Part shown: positions 40,643 to 50,341 of the stretch, in pieces
Position numbering within the stretch: position 1 is the first letter of the stretch
Layout: each line of letters begins with the position of its first letter
Origin: Thermoplasmatota archaeon
Lineage (GTDB): Archaea; Thermoplasmatota; Thermoplasmata; Thermoplasmatales; Thermoplasmataceae
Length of the DNA: 64,000 bases
Assembly: GCA_023379845.1 (NCBI GenBank)
Contig: JAMCPG010000042.1
Location: forward strand, 19,187 to 83,186
Reading direction: 5' to 3'
Notes under the pieces: generated by a model
What the model was told of the DNA's origin: nothing
What the model saw: only the letters and a program-made list of their open reading frames with translations
Database searches by the model: none
Translations under genes and position numbers: made by a program

Positions 40643-40825
40643 CTACGCCTTTCTCAATTCATCTTCTCTTATTATTTCCAACTTAACTGGAACCCTTAGG
40701 ATCTTGCTGATTACCCTCTCGTTCCGGACAACCTTTTCTGCCTTTCTTCGGGTGTCGCAGTACTGGAATATCACTCCGTTCCTCAGGACCACGAACCTTT
40801 CCATCATGGTTGAGAATGGAATCAA
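40643..40825 (-). CDS. Small hypothetical protein (60 aa)
   Basis: Charged, well-formed ORF, isolated; weak support. Confidence 0.35.
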   Translation of the reverse strand: MIPFSTMMERFVVLRNGVIFQYCDTRRKAEKVVRNERVISKILRVPVKLEIIREDELRKA

Positions 40826-40945
40826 GCCATTTTACCTTTGACCATCTAAATTCATAAACACCAAATGATAAACTCGCTAAGCAATCAGGAAATGAATCAA
40901 GATGAAATGTATTGTATTTTTCTAATTGTATATGATACTCATGCA

Positions 40946-41842
40946 ATGCAGCTAGTGGAATGCGTTCCGAACTTCAGTGAGGGAAGAAATAAGGAGACCG
41001 TAGATAAGATTGTGTCAGCGATTAGATCCATAGAGGGAGTCAAGATACTGGACCAGGAAATGGATCCCGATCACAACAGATCGGTTGTGTCATTCATTGC
41101 TCCACCGGACGCGGCAAGAAAAGCAGCTTTTGAGGGGATAAAGAAAGCATCTGAACTTATTGATATGACAAAGCATCATGGAGAACATCCCAGGTTCGGC
41201 GCATCCGATGTGATACCGTTCATTCCTATTTCTGATGTTACCATGAAGGATTGCATTGAGATCTCCAGAAAGCTAGGGGAGCAGGTTGGAAAGGATCTGA
41301 ACATACCTGTCTACATGTATGGCAATTCTGCCCTTCTTGAAGCCCGAAGGAGCCTGGAGGATATCAGGAACAAGAACTTCCAGTACGAGGAGCTGTCAAA
41401 AAGCATAGGCGAAGCCAAATGGAAACCAGATTACGGGCCATCTATGGTTGGAACGGCAGGCGCGTCAATCATTGGCTCAAGGGAAGCCCTCATTGCCTAT
41501 AATGTAAACCTGAATACAACAAACCTTGAAACTGGCAGGAAGATTGCGAAGGCTCTGAGGGCAAAGGATGGAGGTTTGACGTTTGTAAAATCGCTTGCAT
41601 TCTTTATCAAGGAGAAGAACATGGTGCAGATTTCCATGAATCTGACGAATTTCTCAAAGACACCAGTTTACAGGGCGTTTGAACTTGTGAGGATTGAAGC
41701 CCTCCGCTACGGGATTACAATAGCTGAATCTGAGGTGGTTGGACTGATCCCAATGGAGGCGATCGTGGAAGCATCCAGGTACTACCTACAGCTAAATTCA
41801 TTTAAGTCTGATCAGATTCTGGAAGTTAGAATGATGGAGTGA
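40946..41842 (+). CDS. ftcD: Glutamate formiminotransferase
   Basis: MQLVECVPNFSEGRNKETVDKI, DPDHNRSVVSF, MTKHHGEHPRFGASDVIPFIP. Confidence 0.94.
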   Translation: MQLVECVPNFSEGRNKETVDKIVSAIRSIEGVKILDQEMDPDHNRSVVSFIAPPDAARKAAFEGIKKASELIDMTKHHGEHPRFGASDVIPFIPISDVTMKDCIEISRKLGEQVGKDLNIPVYMYGNSALLEARRSLEDIRNKNFQYEELSKSIGEAKWKPDYGPSMVGTAGASIIGSREALIAYNVNLNTTNLETGRKIAKALRAKDGGLTFVKSLAFFIKEKNMVQISMNLTNFSKTPVYRAFELVRIEALRYGITIAESEVVGLIPMEAIVEASRYYLQLNSFKSDQILEVRMME

Positions 41843-41848
41843 GTGTGT

Positions 41849-42475
41849 ATGAACCTTGAAAATTTTATAGAACGACTTTCAAGCAAAGAGCCGGTTCCCG
41901 GTGGAGGGGCTGCCAGTGCGCTTGTTGCCATAGTTGGTGGCGCACTCGACTCGATGGTGTCTGCCTTAACATCCGGGAAGAAGGGGTATGAACAGAACCA
42001 GGCGAGGATAGCACAGATAGCTGAGGAGGCATCAAGGTTGAAAAAGGAACTCGAGGACCTGATGAGAGATGATGAAGCAGCCTTCAATGCCATCTCGGCT
42101 ACATGGAAGCTGCCAAAGGGGACTGAAGAAGAAAAGGAGAAAAGGTCAAAGATGCTTCAGGAGGCGCTTAAGCATGCAATACAACCACCATGGAAGATTG
42201 CAGAAAAGGCGCTTGATATCATGGATCTTTCAATAGAGCTCATAAAGATAGGAAACAGGAATGCAGTCACCGACTCGGGATGCGGGTTGATCTTTGGATT
42301 TGCTGCTGCAGAAGGAGCCCTTTTGAATGTAGCAATAAACATAGATGCCATAACAGATCCTAAATTTGCCGAAGAAGAGAGAACAAAAGTCAGGAACCTT
42401 CATTCAAAGCTTGAAACGAGAAGAAGCGAGGGAATGACACTGCTTCTTGGTTCCTTGAAAGCACCTCCTTTCTAG
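41849..42475 (+). CDS. fchA: Formiminotetrahydrofolate cyclodeaminase
   Basis: EPVPGGGAASALVAIVGGAL and SDSG-like TDSGCGLIFGFAAAEGA; adjacent to ftcD. Confidence 0.93.
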   Translation: MNLENFIERLSSKEPVPGGGAASALVAIVGGALDSMVSALTSGKKGYEQNQARIAQIAEEASRLKKELEDLMRDDEAAFNAISATWKLPKGTEEEKEKRSKMLQEALKHAIQPPWKIAEKALDIMDLSIELIKIGNRNAVTDSGCGLIFGFAAAEGALLNVAINIDAITDPKFAEEERTKVRNLHSKLETRRSEGMTLLLGSLKAPPF

Positions 42476-42489
42476 ATACCGGCAGAACC

Positions 42490-43527
42490 ATGACCAAGCC
42501 CATTTCTCCACGGGAGGATCTATTCAAAGCAGTGGGAAGCACCGTTGACACTGGGCTAACTGCAGGCATGACATCTTCTAAAGTTTCAGCGGAGAAACCC
42601 AACATTCAAGGACATCGAAAATACATTTCGCGGCTTCCGCCCGCAGTGAAAGCAAGCGGACCGGGCTTCGAGTCAGGCATCCTCTATCTATGCGACAACT
42701 TAAGAATCATGAGCGCCCTGCCTGACAACTTCATTGACCTGATTTATATGGATCCGCCATTCTTCACCGGCAAGGATCGAAGAGCGAGATCAAGAATAAA
42801 GGAAGCAGAAGATTCATTTGAGGACAAATGGGGATATGACATAGAAGGCTACATAAAGTGGCTAAGTCCACGTCTTATTCAAGCCAGGCGCCTTCTGAAT
42901 TCAACCGGGCTGATATACCTGCACCTGGACTGGCACGCAGTCCACTATGCCAAAGTTGAAATGGATCGCATTTTTGGCTATAAGCGGTTCATAAACGAGA
43001 TAATATGGAGATACAGGACCGGCGGCGTATCCAAAAACATGTTCGCCCGGAAACATGATACCATACTTTCCTACTCAAAAACGCGAATGTATAGAATTGA
43101 GCCATGGAAGGAAAAGGCATATACAAAGAGCCGGTACAGGAAGGCCGGAAAGGTAAACTATGGCTCAGGAGAAGCAGAATTCTTCAGAGACTCAAATGGA
43201 GTATACAACTATGTTAACGCATCAGATGTATGGGAAATTCCTTATATAAACTCTCAGGCCAAAGAGCGGGTAGGATATCCATCACAGAAGCCTGAATCCC
43301 TTCTTGAACGAATTATTTCTTCTTCCACTCATAGAGGGGATATAGTGGCAGACTTTTTCTGCGGATCCGGTACAACCGGGGTTGTTGCACAGAAGCTTGG
43401 AAGGCGTTGGATACTCGCAGACCAATCAATCAATGCACTGGAAGTAGCAAGAATGCGTTTGCGGCAAATTACTGCAGATAATGGCAACAACCATGTAAAC
43501 AACGAAATAACGATACATAGATGCTGA
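42490..43527 (+). CDS. Site-specific DNA methyltransferase (beta-type N4-C/N6-A)
   Basis: DLIYMDPPFFTGKDRR motif IV, VADFFCGSGTTGVVAQKLGRRWI motif I. Confidence 0.93.
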   Translation: MTKPISPREDLFKAVGSTVDTGLTAGMTSSKVSAEKPNIQGHRKYISRLPPAVKASGPGFESGILYLCDNLRIMSALPDNFIDLIYMDPPFFTGKDRRARSRIKEAEDSFEDKWGYDIEGYIKWLSPRLIQARRLLNSTGLIYLHLDWHAVHYAKVEMDRIFGYKRFINEIIWRYRTGGVSKNMFARKHDTILSYSKTRMYRIEPWKEKAYTKSRYRKAGKVNYGSGEAEFFRDSNGVYNYVNASDVWEIPYINSQAKERVGYPSQKPESLLERIISSSTHRGDIVADFFCGSGTTGVVAQKLGRRWILADQSINALEVARMRLRQITADNGNNHVNNEITIHRC

Positions 43528-43642
43528 ACGAACGCATGTTATGGAGCGGCAGCAAAGATTACTTTCTGAGTTTTATTGCATGGAATGATCAGAATATTCA
43601 GATAAATATATATATTATATTCGTAATATCACCCCGATAGAA

Positions 43643-43825
43643 ATGCCATATAAATTTAAGTGTGCCGACATAGGGATGAACTGCGGTTTTAGCGTAAAGG
43701 GAAACAGCCCGGATGAACTGATGCCAAAGATTGCGGAACATGCAAAAACGGCCCACAAGATAGATGAAATTAACGAAGACCTGAAGAAGAAAGTTCAGGG
43801 CGCAATAAAGAAAACAATGTTTTAA
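43643..43825 (+). CDS. DUF1059-like small protein
   Basis: FKCADIGMNCGFSVKGNSPDELMPKIAEHAKTAHKID. Confidence 0.8.
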   Translation: MPYKFKCADIGMNCGFSVKGNSPDELMPKIAEHAKTAHKIDEINEDLKKKVQGAIKKTMF

Positions 43826-44026
43826 CCCTATATTCAAAACCCATAAAAATTTTATAATTTTCAAGGTATATATTACCCGGATGTTGCCACCGGGTTCTGG
43901 ATGGAGAGCAGACTTCGTTACGTTATCTTATAATGTTGACGGCATCAAATCCTTAATTTTTGCATCACCATAAGAAATAACTATTGAGCCGGGATGCAGT
44001 AAGTCAAGCCGGGAGCACATCCACGA

Positions 44027-45352
44027 ATGACATCACCTACTGAGACAGATTCAGCGGGGGAAAACTATTCAAATAATAGCTGGTACCTCGGATATCTTTC
44101 GTCAAACGCAGCCGGTGGCCTCACTACGCCTCTTATACCTTTATTCATAACATTTTACCTTGGTCTCAATGTATTTGATGTAGGAATAACATCAGCCATT
44201 GCTTCTGCGGCATCAGTACCCGCGCTTATATTCTGGGGTCTCCTTTCTGACAGGTACAAGAAAAGGAAGGTATTCATTCTGGTCGGCTTCATGGGCGGCT
44301 TCATATCTTTGCTTCCAATGCTATACGTGCATGCGCTCATGTCCTACATCCTGGTGCTGATAGCATTCCAGGTTGTTTCCATGGCCTCGGTGCCCGTCAG
44401 CACAATGATTCTCATAGAGAACTCAAGCGAGGACAAATGGCCTGCTGTAATGGGGCGGTTTAACTTTGTTGCATCTATGGGAACTGTGATAGGACTTGCT
44501 TTCGGCACGGTATTCATCGCATTTTTTGCCAACAAGAGTTCTGAGCTCCTGGTCAATATTTACATGATATCCGCATTCATATACCTGCTTTCGGCAATCA
44601 TAATATTCCTGGCAATACCTGAGCCGAACAGGACAATTTCAAGGAGAAAGCTTTCTGATATACATTCCATCCGGATAATAGAGCGAATCCGGTTTTTCCC
44701 TTCAACCATCATACACTTCGCGGGCTTAAGAGAAGGCAGGGCACCGTTGGGGAGAGACCTGAAATTCTATCTTTTCTGCACATTCCTTCTGATGTTTGCT
44801 TTCCAGCTTTTCTTTGTACCTTATCCTGTCTTCGCCATAGAGCACCTTGGGGCCAGCGAAGTCGAGATATACATAATGTATATACTCAATTCCGGTCTGG
44901 GAGCTTTCACATACCAGTACACTGGAAGGATAAACAACAGGATAGGCATCAGGAAATCACTTGCATTCGCACTGGTCACAAGAATAGTGATATTTTCAAT
45001 ATTTGGGGCAGTTTCATTCATAATGTTCCAATCGGCGCTATGGCTTATCTTTGCGCTGATCGTCTATGGGGCCCTCGGGTCATTGTGGAGCTTCATAGGC
45101 ATTGCTGAAACTGCTTCTGTGACGTTGATTAGCCCGAAAGCCAGAAGGGGGAAGACCATCGGTTATTACAACTCACTAAATGGGGCAGGCCAGATATTCG
45201 GCGGCCTGCTATCCGGAATAATATCCGAGTACGCAGGTTATTCCATAGACTTCCTGATTGCAGCTGTTCTGGTTATCGTTGGCACCTCGCTAATACTGAA
45301 AAGAACGCCATCAAAAATGATAAAGGGATCTGTAACAAGCGCTCAGGCATAA
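44027..45352 (+). CDS. MFS transporter
   Basis: 12-TM ORF; GLLSDRYKKRKVFILVGFMGG. Confidence 0.88.
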   Translation: MTSPTETDSAGENYSNNSWYLGYLSSNAAGGLTTPLIPLFITFYLGLNVFDVGITSAIASAASVPALIFWGLLSDRYKKRKVFILVGFMGGFISLLPMLYVHALMSYILVLIAFQVVSMASVPVSTMILIENSSEDKWPAVMGRFNFVASMGTVIGLAFGTVFIAFFANKSSELLVNIYMISAFIYLLSAIIIFLAIPEPNRTISRRKLSDIHSIRIIERIRFFPSTIIHFAGLREGRAPLGRDLKFYLFCTFLLMFAFQLFFVPYPVFAIEHLGASEVEIYIMYILNSGLGAFTYQYTGRINNRIGIRKSLAFALVTRIVIFSIFGAVSFIMFQSALWLIFALIVYGALGSLWSFIGIAETASVTLISPKARRGKTIGYYNSLNGAGQIFGGLLSGIISEYAGYSIDFLIAAVLVIVGTSLILKRTPSKMIKGSVTSAQA

Positions 45353-45353
45353 T

Positions 45354-45734
45354 TCAAATCAGGCTGCCGCGAACCTTCTGCTTGTCTATGGCGACGCCCT
45401 TAGGCGTAACTATGATAAGGGATTCTCCCAGCCTGGCTATATCTCCTCCAGAATCCTTGCCAAGCCTTCTCAGCTCTTCCACGACATTCCTGAACAGGCT
45501 CTCTTCTTTGTAAATCTTGCTGCAGTCAACTATTACAAAACTGCCATCATTGACAAACTCCCTGATAAGAAATATATCCTCATACCTGTATATTTCCGCA
45601 ACCTTCACGGTAGTCTTGATTTCTGACGCATCAGAACTGAAATTAAGATCATTGAGATCGATGAACCGCCTCGGCTCCCCGGGCTTCCGGATTTCATTCT
45701 TTGTCTGCTTTTTACGTCCCAAGTGAACTGCCAT
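45354..45734 (-). CDS. SepF-like (DUF552) protein
   Basis: TVKVAEIYRYEDIFLIREFVNDGSFVIVDCSKIYK...GGDIARLGESLIIVTPKGV. Confidence 0.65.
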   Translation of the reverse strand: MAVHLGRKKQTKNEIRKPGEPRRFIDLNDLNFSSDASEIKTTVKVAEIYRYEDIFLIREFVNDGSFVIVDCSKIYKEESLFRNVVEELRRLGKDSGGDIARLGESLIIVTPKGVAIDKQKVRGSLI

Positions 45735-45793
45735 CAGGTCAATTAGCCCTTATTAAAATATAAACATTGCTATTATGTCTGACAACCTAATTT

Positions 45794-46468
45794 TTATTCG
45801 CTGATCCTCTTGATCATCAGGTGAAATAGGTTGGAGAAGCCATCCCTCCAGGTCCGGAGTTTAGGCTTCGTTACCCTGACACCGTACCTGATAGGTATCT
45901 CGATCAATGTGCCGTGCCTGAGTGCCTCTATCTTCATGTCCTGCGAGAATGACATTCCGTCGCTGAGCAGTCGCATCTTATCATACACGCTTTTGCGAAA
46001 TACCCACATTCCGCTCTGCGAATCCTTCAGCGGGAAATTGAAGAGTATTCTTATGAATATATTCAGGACGCTGTTCCCCACGTAATGCAGCGTGGTGTAA
46101 TTCACGTTATTCCTCAGCGTCATGCGATCGCAGGAGATGAAGTCGACGCGGGAACATTCAAGTATTTCTATCAAGGGTTTCACCATGTCGACCGGGTAGG
46201 TGCCATCACCATCCAGGCATACGATTATTTTTCCGTCTGCCCTGCCCAATCCAGTCTTGTAGGCAAGTCCGTAACCACGGTTCGGCTGATCAATGACAAT
46301 TGCGCCGTTCTGGGCTGCAACCTCCTTTGTCCTGTCGCTCGACCTGGTGTCGACAACAATGACCTGGACCGAACCGAGCGCCTTTAGCTTGTTTACTATC
46401 TCTCCTATGGTCTTCTCCTCGTTAATAGTCGGAATGACAACACTGATACCTTCGAATGTCTCCTGCAT
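45794..46468 (-). CDS. Family 2 glycosyltransferase (dolichyl-phosphate mannosyltransferase-like)
   Basis: VVIPTINEEKTIGEIV, CLDGDGTYPVDMVKPLIE. Confidence 0.9.
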   Translation of the reverse strand: MQETFEGISVVIPTINEEKTIGEIVNKLKALGSVQVIVVDTRSSDRTKEVAAQNGAIVIDQPNRGYGLAYKTGLGRADGKIIVCLDGDGTYPVDMVKPLIEILECSRVDFISCDRMTLRNNVNYTTLHYVGNSVLNIFIRILFNFPLKDSQSGMWVFRKSVYDKMRLLSDGMSFSQDMKIEALRHGTLIEIPIRYGVRVTKPKLRTWRDGFSNLFHLMIKRISE

Positions 46469-46518
46469 ATTCCAGTCTATACACTCGTATGCGTAAGTGT
46501 TCTAAAATATATCGGGAA

Positions 46519-49200
46519 TCAGCTTAACACCCTTGAGATGCCGGATTCCTTTGAGACCTCAAAAACAGCATCACCTGCAGATATAAGCTCTGCATGGTGC
46601 GTTATGAGGATGAGCTGGGGCATGTGTTCACTCTCGCCAAGAGCATAATGCAGTATGTTCCTCAGGTTAGCCCTTCGCTCCTCATCCAGGTAAGTCGTGG
46701 GCTCATCCATGAGGAAGCAATTCATGCGCTGCTCCTCATCCAGGAATCTCGATATTGAAATCCTGAGTGCGATTGAAAGTGCAATTCTCTCTCCACCGGA
46801 TAAGGCATCAAGCTCAAGGAGTCCATTTTTCTGGACCGATACGTCGAAGTCTTCGTTAACGAGAACATCGTCAAAATCAAGTGAAAATGACGACAGTATC
46901 TGTCTCGTGCCATTGGTGATGAACTCGGAAGCCTTTTGCCTCAGGTATTTCTGGATGCCATCGACCCCGAATGCCGCACGGAGCCTGTTTATTGTCTCAA
47001 TTGAACTCTTCATTGCCATAACTGTCTTTTCAGTTGCTTCCAATTCACTGATGTTCTTCTTCAGTTCCTCGATCTCATTTTCAATCCTGGATATGCTCTC
47101 CCTGCGTGAACCGACAAGGCTTGTCAGGTCTGCATGTCTACCCCTTACCTTATCGAATTCAGCGTCCAGCCGCTTCACTTCTCCGGTAAGGTCTTCGAGA
47201 GCTGCAACATCTTTCTGCAGACCCCTGATCTCCTCTTCCAATCCTGTTTTAAGCTTCCTCTTCTCCTCAACGGACAGAGAAAGCTGGTTGTACTCTTTCG
47301 CTATGGTCGCGAGCTCAGAGTGACGATGGTAAAGCGAGGATGATTCCTCAACGTTTTTCTGATTGATAGAAAGACCGGTCAAGCTCTCGACATTAGACAA
47401 TGCCTGTTCGTGCCTCCTTATTTCTTCCTCAATGTCGGAAAGCGAACTTTTGGACAGGTTTTGCCTTGCAGCCTCAAGTTTTGTTGCAACCAATGCGTAT
47501 CTGGACTCCTTATCACGGGCACCATCCATTAAGATTTCGAGTTCATCCAGCCTTTTCCTGGTTGCAGCATACTGTGCATGCTCCCCCTCCAGCTTTTCAA
47601 GATCCTTCTCTGTTTCAATCACTGCCTGCTTCCTGCTGCGAAGGTTCTCTGTTCCCTGGATGTAATCGGAAACGTTCCTGGATCGCATACGTGCAAGCAA
47701 GTTCCTCAATTTGTCCTGTTCTGTGGAGAGACTGGATATTTCAGCAGCAGTCTTTCCGATCTCGTCCAAGGTTGTCTCGATTGATTTCTGCACATCTGTG
47801 TGCAGCCTTCTGATATGATCAGGAGACAGCTCGGAACCGCAAAGCGGGCAAACGTTCTTCCCTCTTAGCTGGTCAATCCTGGAGGATAGTTCCCTCTTTC
47901 TTTCGTTGCGTGATCCCAGTTCGCTCTTTTTTGCGTTGATCCTCTTGCCGATATCGTCTATATGTTTCTCGATCTCTTCTATCCGGTTCGAGACTGTGGA
48001 AGCATCCACATCCAGAGAGCCAAAAATTTTCTCGACCTCCGGACCTAGATTTTTGATGCGGGCTTCAACCGTCTTAATTTCTTCCAGGAACAGGGCCAGT
48101 CTATCTGAGGCAATTTTCCATCGGTCGTTCCCAGGCTCTAATGTTTTCAGCGTTCTGGTAAGAATGGCAGACTCTTCAGAATAGCCTGCGTACAGGTCAT
48201 GATCTTTCTGCAGATCCGACAACTGCCCAGTTAAATCATTGAACGTCTTCTCAGCTTCAACAATCTCCTTCTTCCTTTTGGAAAGGTCAACCAGGCGTGT
48301 TATTGAGCCGGATGCTTCCATTATTTCGCCATGGTAAATAAAGAGAGGATTTTCCTCTATTCTTCTATTCTCATTCATCATGGATTCATGTTTCTTCAAA
48401 CTCCCCTCTATAGCAGCAACTTCCGAGGCGAGCCTGCTATATTCAGAACGCCTGGATTCAAGAAGAGCTGACTTTCCCTTAAGACCGGCAAGGGCCTCCC
48501 TTTGGCTGGATAGCAGATCTTTCAGCCTCTTCTCCTCCTCAACAACCTCGCCGATCGAGTCTGCGGCCTTTCCTAGTTCATCTGAAAGCCTCTCTTTCTC
48601 AATCAAGGATCTGGACAGGCTCTCCCTGTAAACTGATAGCCTTTCCAGCTTGCCCTTGGCTTCAGATATAGAGGAGGTGACATCTCTGGATATTTCGCCG
48701 AGCATGGTGGCGGTATTGCTGAGTTTCTCGATACCTATCATCCTGGAAAAGAACTCTTTTCTCTTCCTTGGCTGTTCATTGACAAGATCATCTATTTCAC
48801 CCTGCGCGACAAAAACGGATTTCTCGAAAACGTCCTGTTCCATGCCAATGATCCTTTCAACCGTGGATGTAACCGCGTCCTGTGAATTTGCAATTTCCGT
48901 GCCATTCCTGGCAATGGTGGCCTCCCTGTCTCGCTGCCTCTCCCCGTAAGATCTCATCACATCGTAAGTATCCTCGTCAACCTGGAACGTTAGCTTCACG
49001 TAACATGCGGAGGAGCCATGCGAAACCGGGTTGGAGAGTCTTGCCCTATCCTTGCCAAACATGGCGAACTTTATTGCATCAAGAATAGTGGTCTTCCCGG
49101 CGCCGTTATGTCCCACGATCATGTTTATTCCGCTGTCAAAATACAACGTGGTTTCGCGGTGTGAAAGGAAGTTTTTCAGTTCAAGGCTCTTGATCAACAC
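46519..49200 (-). CDS. rad50: DNA double-strand break repair ATPase Rad50
   Basis: GHNGAGKTTILDAIKFAMFGK, zinc hook NVCPLCGSEL, signature LSGGERIALSIALR, Walker B CFLMDEPTTYLDEE; GTG start (VLIKSLELKNFLSH). Confidence 0.96.
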   Translation of the reverse strand: MLIKSLELKNFLSHRETTLYFDSGINMIVGHNGAGKTTILDAIKFAMFGKDRARLSNPVSHGSSACYVKLTFQVDEDTYDVMRSYGERQRDREATIARNGTEIANSQDAVTSTVERIIGMEQDVFEKSVFVAQGEIDDLVNEQPRKRKEFFSRMIGIEKLSNTATMLGEISRDVTSSISEAKGKLERLSVYRESLSRSLIEKERLSDELGKAADSIGEVVEEEKRLKDLLSSQREALAGLKGKSALLESRRSEYSRLASEVAAIEGSLKKHESMMNENRRIEENPLFIYHGEIMEASGSITRLVDLSKRKKEIVEAEKTFNDLTGQLSDLQKDHDLYAGYSEESAILTRTLKTLEPGNDRWKIASDRLALFLEEIKTVEARIKNLGPEVEKIFGSLDVDASTVSNRIEEIEKHIDDIGKRINAKKSELGSRNERKRELSSRIDQLRGKNVCPLCGSELSPDHIRRLHTDVQKSIETTLDEIGKTAAEISSLSTEQDKLRNLLARMRSRNVSDYIQGTENLRSRKQAVIETEKDLEKLEGEHAQYAATRKRLDELEILMDGARDKESRYALVATKLEAARQNLSKSSLSDIEEEIRRHEQALSNVESLTGLSINQKNVEESSSLYHRHSELATIAKEYNQLSLSVEEKRKLKTGLEEEIRGLQKDVAALEDLTGEVKRLDAEFDKVRGRHADLTSLVGSRRESISRIENEIEELKKNISELEATEKTVMAMKSSIETINRLRAAFGVDGIQKYLRQKASEFITNGTRQILSSFSLDFDDVLVNEDFDVSVQKNGLLELDALSGGERIALSIALRISISRFLDEEQRMNCFLMDEPTTYLDEERRANLRNILHYALGESEHMPQLILITHHAELISAGDAVFEVSKESGISRVLS

Positions 49201-50341
49201 TTCTTTTCTCTCCTTCAAGGATAGCTGCAAGGATCTTTTCCTTTGCAACTTCCTGCGATTCACTTAATGCAGTATTGTATGAGGCAAGTGCAAGATCTGT
49301 CATTCTTTTATCTCCCCTGAAATATTCAAGAAAGAGCGTATTACGGTCGAAATGCTCACCAACCTTGACTGCAGGGGCACTTTCCTTTATCAGCAGCGGT
49401 CTCCTGAATATGGCACGATCCGAGAAGGTGGCGATTTTTTCCTTGAAGTAGGAGAAGTCAGAGCTCCCATGCACCTCTGTGATAATGAGCGGTTTCTTTC
49501 CCGGAACCATGTTTTCATATTTTTCAAGGATTCTCTCAATATCTTCAGAGAAATTTTCCCTTGTTGTTACTATTCTAACCTGGATCCTTGGCCTTGTGAG
49601 TTTTTTTCTAGAGAAGCTGACATCGCCCTTGTCTATGTCCACGATATTAACTCCTTTCCCGTCACGTAGAAAAGCCTCAATCTCAGACATGCTGTTTATC
49701 TCTGTCGATCCTGCATAGGCAAACGGCCTTGGCCTTGCCCTGTATGATGATACATGTACATGCCCGAATGCAAGATACGCGAAACTTCCCGGCAGGTCAA
49801 TCTCCTGTATCTGGACGTCCTCCGGATATGTGTATCCGGAAACGCCCTGGTGTGAGATGAGGATAGAATTCTTGTGATCTCTGGCCATCGCATCTGCCCT
49901 GGCATACATTTCCGGCAGGTTGTCCCGGCGGGGACCTTTCATGTTCGAAATCCCAGCTATGAAGGTATCGGTATCATCAATGTATACGGTTTCAAGATCA
50001 TCAGATCCGAGGAGGGTCAGGCCCAGGAAATCAAAAATGGAGGCAGCAGGATAATCGGTACGCCTTGGGCGGTCATGATCGCCCATCACCATGTAGGTCC
50101 TGATACCTCTTTCCTTGAGTTTCAGCATTGAGTCCTTCAGTTCAGATAATGCCCTGTTACTGGGCCCCCAGGTGTCAAACAGATCCCCGCTGTGTATTAT
50201 GAAGTCAACGTGTTCATCAATCGCAATCCCGACAGCTTCGTTGAATGCCTCGTAAAAATCGTCTTCCCTGAGATCCATCATATATTCCCTGTTTCCAAGG
50301 TGCGTATCGGAGAAGTGCATGAACCTTGGCAATCCTACCAC
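49181..50341 (-). CDS. mre11: DNA double-strand break repair nuclease Mre11
   Basis: FMHFSDTHLGNREYM, IHSGDLFD, VMGDHDRPRR, FGHVHVSS. Confidence 0.95.
   Translation of the reverse strand: MVGLPRFMHFSDTHLGNREYMMDLREDDFYEAFNEAVGIAIDEHVDFIIHSGDLFDTWGPSNRALSELKDSMLKLKERGIRTYMVMGDHDRPRRTDYPAASIFDFLGLTLLGSDDLETVYIDDTDTFIAGISNMKGPRRDNLPEMYARADAMARDHKNSILISHQGVSGYTYPEDVQIQEIDLPGSFAYLAFGHVHVSSYRARPRPFAYAGSTEINSMSEIEAFLRDGKGVNIVDIDKGDVSFSRKKLTRPRIQVRIVTTRENFSEDIERILEKYENMVPGKKPLIITEVHGSSDFSYFKEKIATFSDRAIFRRPLLIKESAPAVKVGEHFDRNTLFLEYFRGDKRMTDLALASYNTALSESQEVAKEKILAAILEGEKRSVDQEP

Noticed and set aside
43875-43895. Short inverted repeat ACCCGG-N9-CCGGGT
   Set aside because: Six-bp arms with a 9-nt loop in a gap between co-directional genes; could be chance or a weak terminator, no further support
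46697-47323. 208-aa plus-strand ORF and similar ones across 46.7-49.2 kb
   Set aside because: Antisense of Rad50 coiled-coil (Ser-rich mirror of Glu/Arg-rich coding)
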